Origin: Campylobacter sp. RM16189
GTDB taxonomy: Bacteria; Campylobacterota; Campylobacteria; Campylobacterales; Campylobacteraceae
Assembly: GCF_012978815.1 (NCBI RefSeq)
Contig: NZ_LIWR01000011.1
Span: 1 to 24,339 of the forward strand
Direction of reading: 5' to 3'
Length of the DNA stretch: 24,339 nt
Positions 15,289-22,844 of the stretch are shown one piece after another (within the stretch, counting starts at the first letter, position 1; every line of letters starts with the position of its first letter). The translations under genes were made by a program, and so were the position numbers. The notes under the pieces are model-generated. The model saw only the letters and a program-made list of their open reading frames with translations, was not told the origin of the DNA and searched no databases.

Positions 15289-16110
15289 TCAATTTATCTT
15301 AAACACAAACATCCTGCAAGAGTTTCTAATTGAAGGAAATATCCTCATGATCCTTGCTCTAAGGCTCCAGCGATCTTTATACATACTCATCATAACGCCC
15401 GTGCTTAGATGTTTTATCGCGGTTTTATCCCACTCTTCAACCTCACTTGGATCTTCTATACCCATTTTAAAAACTACGGCTTTTTTCATAAATTTAAGCG
15501 TATCATGCTTCCTAGAATCCATCTTTGCGGCAAAATTATTTATAAGATCAAGCGCGACTATGCCTTCAAACCTCCTAGCTAAATTTAAAAAGAACTCTTT
15601 AAAAACTTCTTTTTCAAAATACATCGCAACGCCTTCAAGCACAAATGCAAATTTCGCATTTGGATGTTTTGCCTTAAGCTCATCCATCCAAGCGGTCTCT
15701 AGCATGGAGCTAGCGATATTAAAATTTCGTTTGGCTTTTGGTACAAGGCTATCTCTAAGTGCAGATACATCGGGCAAATCAAGGTCGTAAAAGATAGCAT
15801 TAGGGCAGATTTCTTCAAGTCTAAGGGGTCTTGTGTCAAGACCTGCTCCAACTTGCACAATAACGATTTCATCGTTGTTTTTAGTGAATTCTATAAGTGC
15901 GTCATCAAAAAATTTAGCCCTTATGATAACTCCTATACGGCTTAAATCGCTTGAATCAAATTTTGCAAAATCATAATCTATATTCTTAACTATCTCTCCT
16001 GAAAACTCATCTTTTAAAATCGGCTCTTTTACTTCGTTTTCAAGGCTTCTAAAATACAAATTTATAAGCAGAGTTTCCGAGATGTCATCGTTAAAAGCAA
16101 TCTTTTGCAT
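15289..16110 (-). CDS. SAM-dependent methyltransferase, leucine carboxyl methyltransferase-like
   Basis: 273 aa from the ATG at 16110, which has AAAGG at proper distance. An ATG 14 codons upstream would add a hydrophobic tail and lacks a ribosome site. The SAM-binding motif VVQVGAGLDTRPLRL is characteristic of the LCM/PPM (PF04072) family, followed by FYDLDLPDV (acidic SAM ribose contact) and FVLEGVAMYFEKEV. Family members methylate carboxylates or hydroxyls of proteins, polyketides and other small molecules. It lies tail-to-tail with the uptake operon, so modification of the imported metallophore is possible, but the substrate cannot be read from sequence. Confidence 0.85.
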   Translation of the reverse strand: MQKIAFNDDISETLLINLYFRSLENEVKEPILKDEFSGEIVKNIDYDFAKFDSSDLSRIGVIIRAKFFDDALIEFTKNNDEIVIVQVGAGLDTRPLRLEEICPNAIFYDLDLPDVSALRDSLVPKAKRNFNIASSMLETAWMDELKAKHPNAKFAFVLEGVAMYFEKEVFKEFFLNLARRFEGIVALDLINNFAAKMDSRKHDTLKFMKKAVVFKMGIEDPSEVEEWDKTAIKHLSTGVMMSMYKDRWSLRARIMRIFPSIRNSCRMFVFKIN

Positions 16111-16297
16111 ATCTTTAACCTTTATAATAATTTGTATCAGTATTATAATCAAAAATATTTTAAAATTTAATTATCGTTTCAAGAAAACTAAAAAAGCAAA
16201 TTTATCCTAATGTCTATAAAACAACTATTTGTTGAAAATATAAAATTTATAAATTGTTTATAATTTTAGTTTAATCTTTAATTTTAAACAAAACAGG

Positions 16298-16303
16298 TAT
16301 AAT
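16298..16303 (+). promoter_or_regulatory. Extended -10 element for ribBA
   Basis: GGTATAAT (TATAAT at 16298-16303) sits about 30 bp before the ribBA ATG in a T/A-periodic upstream stretch without a clear -35, as is usual for Campylobacter sigma-70 promoters. Confidence 0.6.
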
Positions 16304-16332
16304 TCTTACAAATTTAATTATAAAGAGAAAAA

Positions 16333-17349
16333 ATGGATAGAGTTGAACAAGCGATTGCCGATATAAGAAACGGCAAAATGGTAGTAATGGTCGATGATGA
16401 GGATAGAGAAAACGAAGGCGATCTTGTCTTTGCAGGTGCGTTTAGCGATACGCAAAAGGTAAATTTTGCCATAACTCACGCTAGAGGTGTGCTTTGTCTT
16501 GCGGTTTGCGAGGAGATAGCAAAGAGGCTTGAACTTGATCTGATGGTGAGTAAAAACACCTCGTGCCACGAGACGGCCTTTACCGTTACGATAGATGCAA
16601 AGGCGGCTACAACGGGAGTTAGCGCTTATGAGCGCGATATGACGATACGTTTAGCCACAGATCATACTTCTAAGCCTGAAGATTTCGTAAAGCCGGGGCA
16701 TATCTTTCCTCTTATAGCCAAAAAAGGCGGCGTGCTAAGCAGAACAGGTCACACAGAAGGCTCGGTTGATCTTTGCAAATACGCAGGAGTGACGCAAGCT
16801 GCGGTGATTTGCGAGATCGTAAAAGATGATGGAAATATGGCAAGAAGAGCCGATCTTGAGGAGTTCTGTAAGAAATTTGGGCTTAATATGGTCTCGGTTT
16901 CAGAGTTGGTTGAGTATAGGCTAAAGCATGAGAGTTTAATAGACATAAAAGAAAAATCAGATGCTAAGATAGCTGGCTTTAATGCCGTTAAATACGACAT
17001 AATCGACCATAAAGACCAAACGCATTTTGCATTTGCATTTGGCGAAATAAACAAGCGTGCAAATGTAAAATTTCACAAAACCGCAAGCGATATCGAGCTT
17101 TTGACCTCGGCTAAATTCGAAGATCTTTTAAAATCGATCAAGTATCTAAGCGAAAACGGTGGAGTTTTGGTATTTTTGCAAGATGAAAAAACCTGCGACA
17201 GCACTATAAAAGACTTTGGCATCGGAGCTCAAATTTTAAGAAAGCTAGGAGTTGAAGAGATCGAGCTTCTAAGCTCAAGCAAAAACCGAGAATTCGTAGC
17301 TCTTGGCGGATTTGGTCTTGATATAGTGGAGTATAAAGAGCTTAATTAA
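16333..17349 (+). CDS. ribBA: RibBA: DHBP synthase with degenerate GTP cyclohydrolase II-like domain
   Basis: 338 aa. Residues 1-200 form 3,4-dihydroxy-2-butanone-4-phosphate synthase, which makes the four-carbon unit of riboflavin from ribulose 5-phosphate. Motifs: DDEDRENEGDL (21-31), ITHARGVLCLAV, GHIFPL and RTGHTEGSVDL. The C-terminal 135 residues keep the end of GTP cyclohydrolase II (KDFGIGAQILRKLGVEEIEL, FGLDIVEY) but lack the zinc-binding cysteine cluster and catalytic region. GTP cyclohydrolase activity is therefore not expected from this half. Start ATG at 16333 after AAAGAGA. The kinase gene follows by 29 bp and may be co-transcribed. Confidence 0.92.
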   Translation: MDRVEQAIADIRNGKMVVMVDDEDRENEGDLVFAGAFSDTQKVNFAITHARGVLCLAVCEEIAKRLELDLMVSKNTSCHETAFTVTIDAKAATTGVSAYERDMTIRLATDHTSKPEDFVKPGHIFPLIAKKGGVLSRTGHTEGSVDLCKYAGVTQAAVICEIVKDDGNMARRADLEEFCKKFGLNMVSVSELVEYRLKHESLIDIKEKSDAKIAGFNAVKYDIIDHKDQTHFAFAFGEINKRANVKFHKTASDIELLTSAKFEDLLKSIKYLSENGGVLVFLQDEKTCDSTIKDFGIGAQILRKLGVEEIELLSSSKNREFVALGGFGLDIVEYKELN

Positions 17350-17378
17350 GCTTAAATTTGCAAAACCAAGGAGGCTTT

Positions 17379-18626
17379 TTGCAAAAGGTGATTTTCACTC
17401 TGTTTTTCTTGTTTGGGACGATTTGCGTTTGGTTTTATTACGCTAGCGGCGATGTTAAATTTCTGGTTTTGGCGGGCTTTTTGCTTGCTAGCTTTTTGAT
17501 ATATCTGCTTGCCGGCAATAAAGCACAGAACAAAAATGATGTAGAGCGAGCCTTTGCAAAGACTCCAAATCTGGGGCTTTTGCTCGTAGATGAAAGCGGA
17601 ATAATCAAATTTATAAACAAAAAATTTGAGCAAATTTTTAATCTTGAAAGCAAAATATACTATGAGCGAGAATTTAACTCTCTCGTTTTAAATTCCAAAG
17701 AGCTTGAGTGCTTAAAAAGCTTTTTAAATCTTAAAAACCACCCTCACGAAAACCAAAATTTCATCGTCTGTATCGATAAAATTTTTTACCGATTAAACGT
17801 CTCAAGCGTGCTTGAGGGCGGAGTTAAATTTGACGGATTTATCATCACAGCAAGCGATGTGACGCACGAAAGAGAGCTTGAAGAAAAACAGGCCGAGCAC
17901 CACAGAATGCTCATATCTAACGCAAAGATGGCGGTTGTGGGCGAGATGATAAACTCCATATCTCATCAGCAGCGCCAGCCTCTTAGCTCTATCTTGCTAT
18001 CGCTTGAAAATATCGAAGACTGCTTAAATGAAGCCAAATTTGACGAGACAAGAACTCATCTAAGTCGCTGCAAAAACGGGATCAGGCTTATGGATGAGAC
18101 GATAAGTGCTTTTAGAAGTTTTTATAAAAACGATAACAATATAATAAATTTTAATGTAAAAGATGTTATAAACGAGCTTGCGTTTATAGTAAAGCCGCAG
18201 ATGAATACGAATGGAATTTTGTTTGAGTTTGAGTGCGAAGAGGGTGAATTTATCGTTTGCGGTATGTCTTCTTACGTGAAGCAAATTTTACTAAGCCTGC
18301 TTTCAAACGCCAAAGATGAGCTTGTGAATTTTATGCAAGATGATATATATTTTGAGCCCAGAGTTTGGGTGGGTTTGCAAAGGGCAAAAGGCGAAATTTG
18401 TATAAGCGTAAGCGATAACGGTAGCGGTATAAAAGGGGATAAAGAGCGTATCTTTGAGCCGTTTTTCACGACCAAAGAAGAGACGGGAACGGGCATGGGG
18501 CTTTATGTGGCTAAAATTTTAGCTACCGATAAGCTTAGCGGAAGACTTGTGCTTGAAAGCGCCAAAGAGCCCACGAAATTTGCGCTTTATCTAAAAAGAG
18601 AGGTTAAAGAGGCGGATAATGTATAG
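17379..18626 (+). CDS. PAS-domain sensor histidine kinase
   Basis: 415 aa from TTG at 17379, which follows AAGGAGG by four to five bases. An in-frame TTG seven codons earlier lies before that ribosome site. Two N-terminal membrane helices with almost no periplasmic loop (about 1-50) are followed by a PAS domain (about 60-165, GLLLVDESGIIKFINKKFEQ). The dimerisation and phosphoacceptor region has H196 in SISHQQRQPL. The ATPase domain has the N-box at N310, G1 box DNGSGI (D346) and GTGMGL (from 370). The H-box is of the HxxxQPL class. Sensing is probably cytoplasmic or intramembrane. It pairs with the overlapping response regulator. Confidence 0.88.
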   Translation: MQKVIFTLFFLFGTICVWFYYASGDVKFLVLAGFLLASFLIYLLAGNKAQNKNDVERAFAKTPNLGLLLVDESGIIKFINKKFEQIFNLESKIYYEREFNSLVLNSKELECLKSFLNLKNHPHENQNFIVCIDKIFYRLNVSSVLEGGVKFDGFIITASDVTHERELEEKQAEHHRMLISNAKMAVVGEMINSISHQQRQPLSSILLSLENIEDCLNEAKFDETRTHLSRCKNGIRLMDETISAFRSFYKNDNNIINFNVKDVINELAFIVKPQMNTNGILFEFECEEGEFIVCGMSSYVKQILLSLLSNAKDELVNFMQDDIYFEPRVWVGLQRAKGEICISVSDNGSGIKGDKERIFEPFFTTKEETGTGMGLYVAKILATDKLSGRLVLESAKEPTKFALYLKREVKEADNV

Positions 18627-19347
18627 TAAGATAAAAGAGATATTAAAAGATGTGAATTTGCTTCTGGTCGAGGATGATGATGACTTAAGAGAGGCGATAA
18701 AAAGCGCGATAGAGCACTATGTGCATGAAATTTACGCTTGCAGGGACGCCAAAGAGGCGCTGGAGTGCTTTGGCTCGCGCAATATAAATTTGATAGTTTC
18801 TGACATCAACATGCCCAGAATGAGCGGTCTAAAAATGGCTTCGATCATCAGAAAGAGCGATGAGAACGTGCCTATTTTATTTCTAACTGCTTATGATAGC
18901 GATGAAAATATGCTAAGTGCGATCGATGTTAAGAGCTCGGGCGTGCTTAAAAAGCCTTTTGACAAACGCGAGCTAGTGATGACAATGAGCTTTGCGGCGA
19001 ATAAATTTAGAAGCGATTTTGCAAGCGTTGATCTTAAAAACGGCTTTGTGTTTAACGCATTTACAAGAGAGCTTTATAAGGACGGTGAAGTCGTGGCGCT
19101 AACTAAAAAGGAGCAAGCGCTACTTCATCTGTTTCTTAAAAACCAGACGCGAACCGTTAGCTTTGAGATGATAGAGGCTAACGTGTGGCAAGGAGAGAGC
19201 TGCACGAGTGATGCGATACGCTCGTTTGTCTATAAACTTCGCAAGAAGCTATATCCTGAACTCATCCAAAGCGCTCAAGGTAGAGGCTACAAGCTCTGCT
19301 TAAACGAGGAGTGCGATAGGACGGTGAGCGAGGTTGGCTATGTTTGA
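18619..19347 (+). CDS. OmpR-family response regulator
   Basis: 242 aa. The receiver domain has acidic pocket E18/D19/D20, phospho-acceptor D62 in VSDINMPRMSG, FLTAYD with the conserved Thr, and LKKPFD with the conserved Lys. The C-terminal winged helix (about 140-235) has LTKKEQALLHLFLK, SDAIRSFVYKLRKKL and QGRGYKL. Start ATG overlaps the kinase stop by 8 nt, so the two are coupled. The next genes encode the cytochrome and TorA-like reductase, whose promoter carries a tandem repeat suited to an OmpR-type dimer. Control of that operon is inferred from this context. Confidence 0.9.
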   Translation: MYSKIKEILKDVNLLLVEDDDDLREAIKSAIEHYVHEIYACRDAKEALECFGSRNINLIVSDINMPRMSGLKMASIIRKSDENVPILFLTAYDSDENMLSAIDVKSSGVLKKPFDKRELVMTMSFAANKFRSDFASVDLKNGFVFNAFTRELYKDGEVVALTKKEQALLHLFLKNQTRTVSFEMIEANVWQGESCTSDAIRSFVYKLRKKLYPELIQSAQGRGYKLCLNEECDRTVSEVGYV

Positions 19348-19477
19348 GAAAAAAATATAGCCCAAGAGTTGTATTTAATAGATATTTGTTATGCTAAAAT
19401 TAAGTATATTTATTAAAATTTTCTAAATCCACAAAACTACTTAAATAAATTCATAAAATTTCATAAATTTCAAAAAA

Positions 19478-19509
19478 ATCATACTTAAATCATACTTTTT
19501 ATCTATAAT
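19478..19509 (+). promoter_or_regulatory. Tandem ATCATACTT repeats and -10 box upstream of the cytochrome gene
   Basis: ATCATACTT occurs at 19478-19486 and 19489-19497 (11-bp period), followed by TATAAT at 19504-19509. The repeats occupy the -35 region, as expected for activation by an OmpR-type regulator such as the one encoded just upstream. Confidence 0.6.
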
Positions 19510-19537
19510 TTCCCTACAACCACGATAAAGGAGAAAT

Positions 19538-20104
19538 ATGAAGAAGGTATTACTATCAGTAACGCTAGCCTGTTCGCTATTTGCCGCAGGAGAGGTTTAT
19601 ACGGATGTCGTTAAGCCGCTTTTTTCTGATGCGACTTCAACCAAGTCCATAGGCAGACTGCTTCCAACCAACGCAGTTAAGATAAGCGAAGATAGCGGAG
19701 ATAGAGTAAAGATAGTCATCCGTGGCTACAAAAACCCTGCTATAGATAACGTGATCTACTATAGCGACTCACAGCGCGTTATAGCGGCTGCATTTGCTAA
19801 GACGGCTAAGATCGAGTATAAAACACTTGAAAAGGGCAAAAACGGCAAATGGGACAAAGTAGAAGCAGTTGCTTACACCACAAAGGGCGAATTTGTAAAT
19901 GAAGTATCTTCTATGTTTGCAAGAGCCGATCAGTTATACAAAGATAACTGCGGTATTTGCCACGGTGCTCATGCGACCGATCACTATACTGCAAACCAAT
20001 GGCCGGGTCTTGTAAAATCGATGCTTAGCAGAACCGCGATAGACAAAAAAGACGAGTGGCTCATCACGCAATATCTTCAAAAACACTCTTCGGATGTGAA
20101 GTAG
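19538..20104 (+). CDS. Periplasmic monohaem c-type cytochrome, TorC C-terminal-domain-like
   Basis: 188 aa. Signal peptide (1-17, SLFAA). An SH3-like middle part (about 40-70, IGRLLPTNAVKISEDSGDRV) is followed by one haem site CGICHGAH (C138, C141, H142) and the tail HYTANQWPGLVKSMLSR. The layout resembles the monohaem C-terminal domain of E. coli TorC without its pentahaem membrane-anchored part. It matches the cytochrome that precedes the TorA-like reductase in C. jejuni (Cj0265c-type). It should pass electrons to the reductase encoded 48 bp downstream. ATG at 19538 after AAAGGAG. Confidence 0.88.
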   Translation: MKKVLLSVTLACSLFAAGEVYTDVVKPLFSDATSTKSIGRLLPTNAVKISEDSGDRVKIVIRGYKNPAIDNVIYYSDSQRVIAAAFAKTAKIEYKTLEKGKNGKWDKVEAVAYTTKGEFVNEVSSMFARADQLYKDNCGICHGAHATDHYTANQWPGLVKSMLSRTAIDKKDEWLITQYLQKHSSDVK

Positions 20105-20152
20105 TGCCTAAAAATGCTTAGACGAGAGATAAAAACCACAAAAGGAGAAAAG

Positions 20153-22711
20153 ATGAATAGACAAAGACGAGATGTTTTAAAATTTGGCGCACTTTTAGCC
20201 GGAGCTCCTCTGCTATCAAAGGTTACAGCCACAAATTTACTAGCCGATGAGCTAAATCCGGCCCTTGTAAAAAACGGCACCGTAAATACCGCAGCTCACT
20301 GGGGTATGCTAAAAGTGGACGTTAAAGACGGAGTTATCGTAGGTTCAGGTCCTGTGCAAAAGACAAGCGAGATACCAAACCCGCTTCAAAATTTCACAGC
20401 CGATATGGTCTATAAAAGCCGTATCAAATACCCAATGGTGCGCAAAAGCTATCTAATGGATCCAAATAACCCAAAACCGGAACTTAGAGGCAAAGACGAG
20501 TGGGTTAGAGTAAGATACGAAGATGCTATCAAGCTTGTTGCTAGAGAGCTTAAAAAGACGAGAAAAGAAAAGGGCAACCAAGCTGTATTTGCAGGAAGCT
20601 ACGGCTGGAAATCAAGCGGTAACGTGCACAACTCAAGAATTTTGCTTCATAGATTTATGAACTTAAGCGGCGGATTTGTGGGTCACTTGGGCGATTATTC
20701 AACGGGAGCAAGTCAAGTTATCATGCCTCACGTTGTAGGAAGTATCGAAGTGTATGAGCAACAAACCAGCTGGCCGCTTATACTTGAGCACTCAAAAGTA
20801 GTAGTTATCTGGGGAGCAAATCCTATATCCACACTTCGCATAGCTTGGACTTCGACAGACGAGCAAGGCTTTAAATACTTTGAAGAGCTTAAAAAATCGG
20901 GCAAAAAAGTGATCATCATCGATCCTATCAAGAGCGAAACAGCTCAATACTTCGACAAAGCTCAGTGGGTAACTCCTCTGCCAAATACCGATACAGCGAT
21001 GATGCTTGGTATGATGCACTACCTATATACAAGTGACAAATACGATAAAGAGTTTATCTCAACTTACACAGTGGGCTTTGATAAATTCCTTCCTTACCTG
21101 CTTGGCAAGACAGACGGCGTGGCAAAAGACCTAGAGTGGGCGAGTAAAATTTGCGGACTTAAAGCTTCGCTTATAAAAGAGCTTGCAGATACCTTTATGG
21201 ATAACCGCACTATGCTAATGAGCGGATGGGGTATGCAAAGAGCTCATTACGGCGAGCAACCGCACTGGGCTATGGTAACTCTAGCTGCTATGCTTGGACA
21301 AATCGGACTTCCTGGCGGTGGATTTGGTCTTAGCTATCACTACTCAAACGGCGGTGCGCCGACTTGCAAAGGCGGCGTATTAAGCGGTATGAACAGCGCA
21401 AGCGTTGGAAATTTCAATGAAGCGGGAGAGTTTATAGGAAGTGTTACAGGTGGCTTTGATAAAAATGGTAAATTTGTAGCAAAAACTGTTTCTTCGGGTG
21501 GCACAGGTCAAAGCTGGCTTTCGAAAGCGACAGAGTATGTATTCCCTCTAGCTAGGATAGCTGAAGCTCTGCTAAATCCGGGCAAAATTATAGATCACAA
21601 CGGTAAGAAGATAACATATCCTGATATCGACTTTATCTACTGGGTCGGCGGCAACCCTTTCTGCCACCACCAAGATACAAACACACTTGTAAAAGCGTGG
21701 CAAAAACCTCGCACTATCGTAGTAAATGAGCCATACTGGACGCCGACTGCAAAGATGGCTGATATAGTGTTCCCTACAACAACTCAGTATGAGAGAAACG
21801 ACATCACTATGACCGGTGATTACTCAAATATGAACATTGTTCCGATGAAACAAGTTGTTGAGAAATTTGGTGAGGCAAGAGATGACTATCAAATTTTCAC
21901 CGATCTATGCAAAGCTTATGCTAAAAATTTAGTCGTAGCCTACACAGATAATGGAAAAGACGAATTTGACTGGATAAAAGAGTATTACAACGGAGCATAC
22001 GCTCAGGTAAAAGCAAACCCTGATCTAGTAACAGACATGAAAGAATTTAACGAATTCTGGAATGAAAACAAGGCTATTACATTTGCTTCTACACCTGAGA
22101 GCGATCAGTGGGTGAGATTTGGCGAATTTAGAGAAGATCCTATCCTAAACGCACTGGGAACGCCGTCAGGTCTTATAGAAATTTACTCAGAAACTATCGA
22201 AAAGATGGGATATGACGACTGCAAAGCTCACCCTATGTGGTTTGAGCCTATCGAGTGGCTGGGTATGAAGGATAAACCTGCTAAATTCCATATGATAAGC
22301 GCTCACCCGGCAGATAGACTTCACTCGCAACTAAGCAACACAAGCATCCGCGATAACTACGCAGTGGCAAATCGAGAGCCGATTTGGATACACGAAAAAG
22401 ACGCCAAATCGCTCGGTATTAAAAACGGCGATTTAGTTCGCGTCTTTAACGCTCGTGGTGAAGCGCTTGCGGGAGCGGTTGTAACCAAAAACATCATGCC
22501 TGGCGTTGTGAGACTTTGCGAGGGTGCTTGGTATGATCCTGATATGAACGGACTATGCAAAAACGGTTCGGCAAACATGCTAACCATAGATATGCCAACC
22601 AGCAAACTTGCAAACGGAAATATCTCTCATACAGCTCTTGTAAATATCGAGAAATTCAAAGGCGAGGCGCCTAAACTAACTGCATTTAGCGATCCTAAAT
22701 TCGCTATGTGA
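20153..22711 (+). CDS. torA: TorA-type periplasmic molybdoenzyme (TMAO/S-oxide reductase)
   Basis: 852 aa from the ATG at 20153, which follows AAAGGAG. A 13-codon upstream extension (ATG 20114) would bury the Tat signal. The N-terminus NRQRRDVLKFG (R5-R6) followed by a hydrophobic stretch is a twin-arginine signal. Residues GDYSTGASQVIMPHVVG contain the serine (S183) expected to ligate molybdenum in the TorA/DorA/BisC group. VYEQQTSWP, MLGQIGLPGGGFG and the C-terminal molybdopterin dinucleotide-binding part (HSQLSNTS, GDLVRVFNARG) agree. It reduces TMAO and often DMSO or other S-/N-oxides as a respiratory terminal step. No TorD chaperone is in the window. Related to Cj0264c of C. jejuni. Confidence 0.92.
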   Translation: MNRQRRDVLKFGALLAGAPLLSKVTATNLLADELNPALVKNGTVNTAAHWGMLKVDVKDGVIVGSGPVQKTSEIPNPLQNFTADMVYKSRIKYPMVRKSYLMDPNNPKPELRGKDEWVRVRYEDAIKLVARELKKTRKEKGNQAVFAGSYGWKSSGNVHNSRILLHRFMNLSGGFVGHLGDYSTGASQVIMPHVVGSIEVYEQQTSWPLILEHSKVVVIWGANPISTLRIAWTSTDEQGFKYFEELKKSGKKVIIIDPIKSETAQYFDKAQWVTPLPNTDTAMMLGMMHYLYTSDKYDKEFISTYTVGFDKFLPYLLGKTDGVAKDLEWASKICGLKASLIKELADTFMDNRTMLMSGWGMQRAHYGEQPHWAMVTLAAMLGQIGLPGGGFGLSYHYSNGGAPTCKGGVLSGMNSASVGNFNEAGEFIGSVTGGFDKNGKFVAKTVSSGGTGQSWLSKATEYVFPLARIAEALLNPGKIIDHNGKKITYPDIDFIYWVGGNPFCHHQDTNTLVKAWQKPRTIVVNEPYWTPTAKMADIVFPTTTQYERNDITMTGDYSNMNIVPMKQVVEKFGEARDDYQIFTDLCKAYAKNLVVAYTDNGKDEFDWIKEYYNGAYAQVKANPDLVTDMKEFNEFWNENKAITFASTPESDQWVRFGEFREDPILNALGTPSGLIEIYSETIEKMGYDDCKAHPMWFEPIEWLGMKDKPAKFHMISAHPADRLHSQLSNTSIRDNYAVANREPIWIHEKDAKSLGIKNGDLVRVFNARGEALAGAVVTKNIMPGVVRLCEGAWYDPDMNGLCKNGSANMLTIDMPTSKLANGNISHTALVNIEKFKGEAPKLTAFSDPKFAM

Positions 22712-22716
22712 TATCC

Positions 22717-22760
22717 AAATTCTACCGCTTTATTCGGCGGTAGAATTTATATATTTTCTA
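22717..22760 (+). terminator. Rho-independent terminator after torA
   Basis: AAATTCTACCGC (22717-22728) pairs with GCGGTAGAATTT (22737-22748), a 12-bp stem, followed by ATATATTTTCT. It begins 5 bp after the stop codon and separates the reductase operon from the chemoreceptor gene. Confidence 0.85.
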
Positions 22761-22844
22761 CATTTTGTAATCCCATTTATTTTAATATCTTTTAAATAAT
22801 AAACTAGTAGAATTAATTAAAATTTAAAATAAGGAAAATATTAA

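Noticed and set aside
15347..15790. 147-codon plus-strand frame opposite the methyltransferase
   Set aside because: Antisense shadow of a gene with clear SAM-binding motifs, and no family resemblance of its own.
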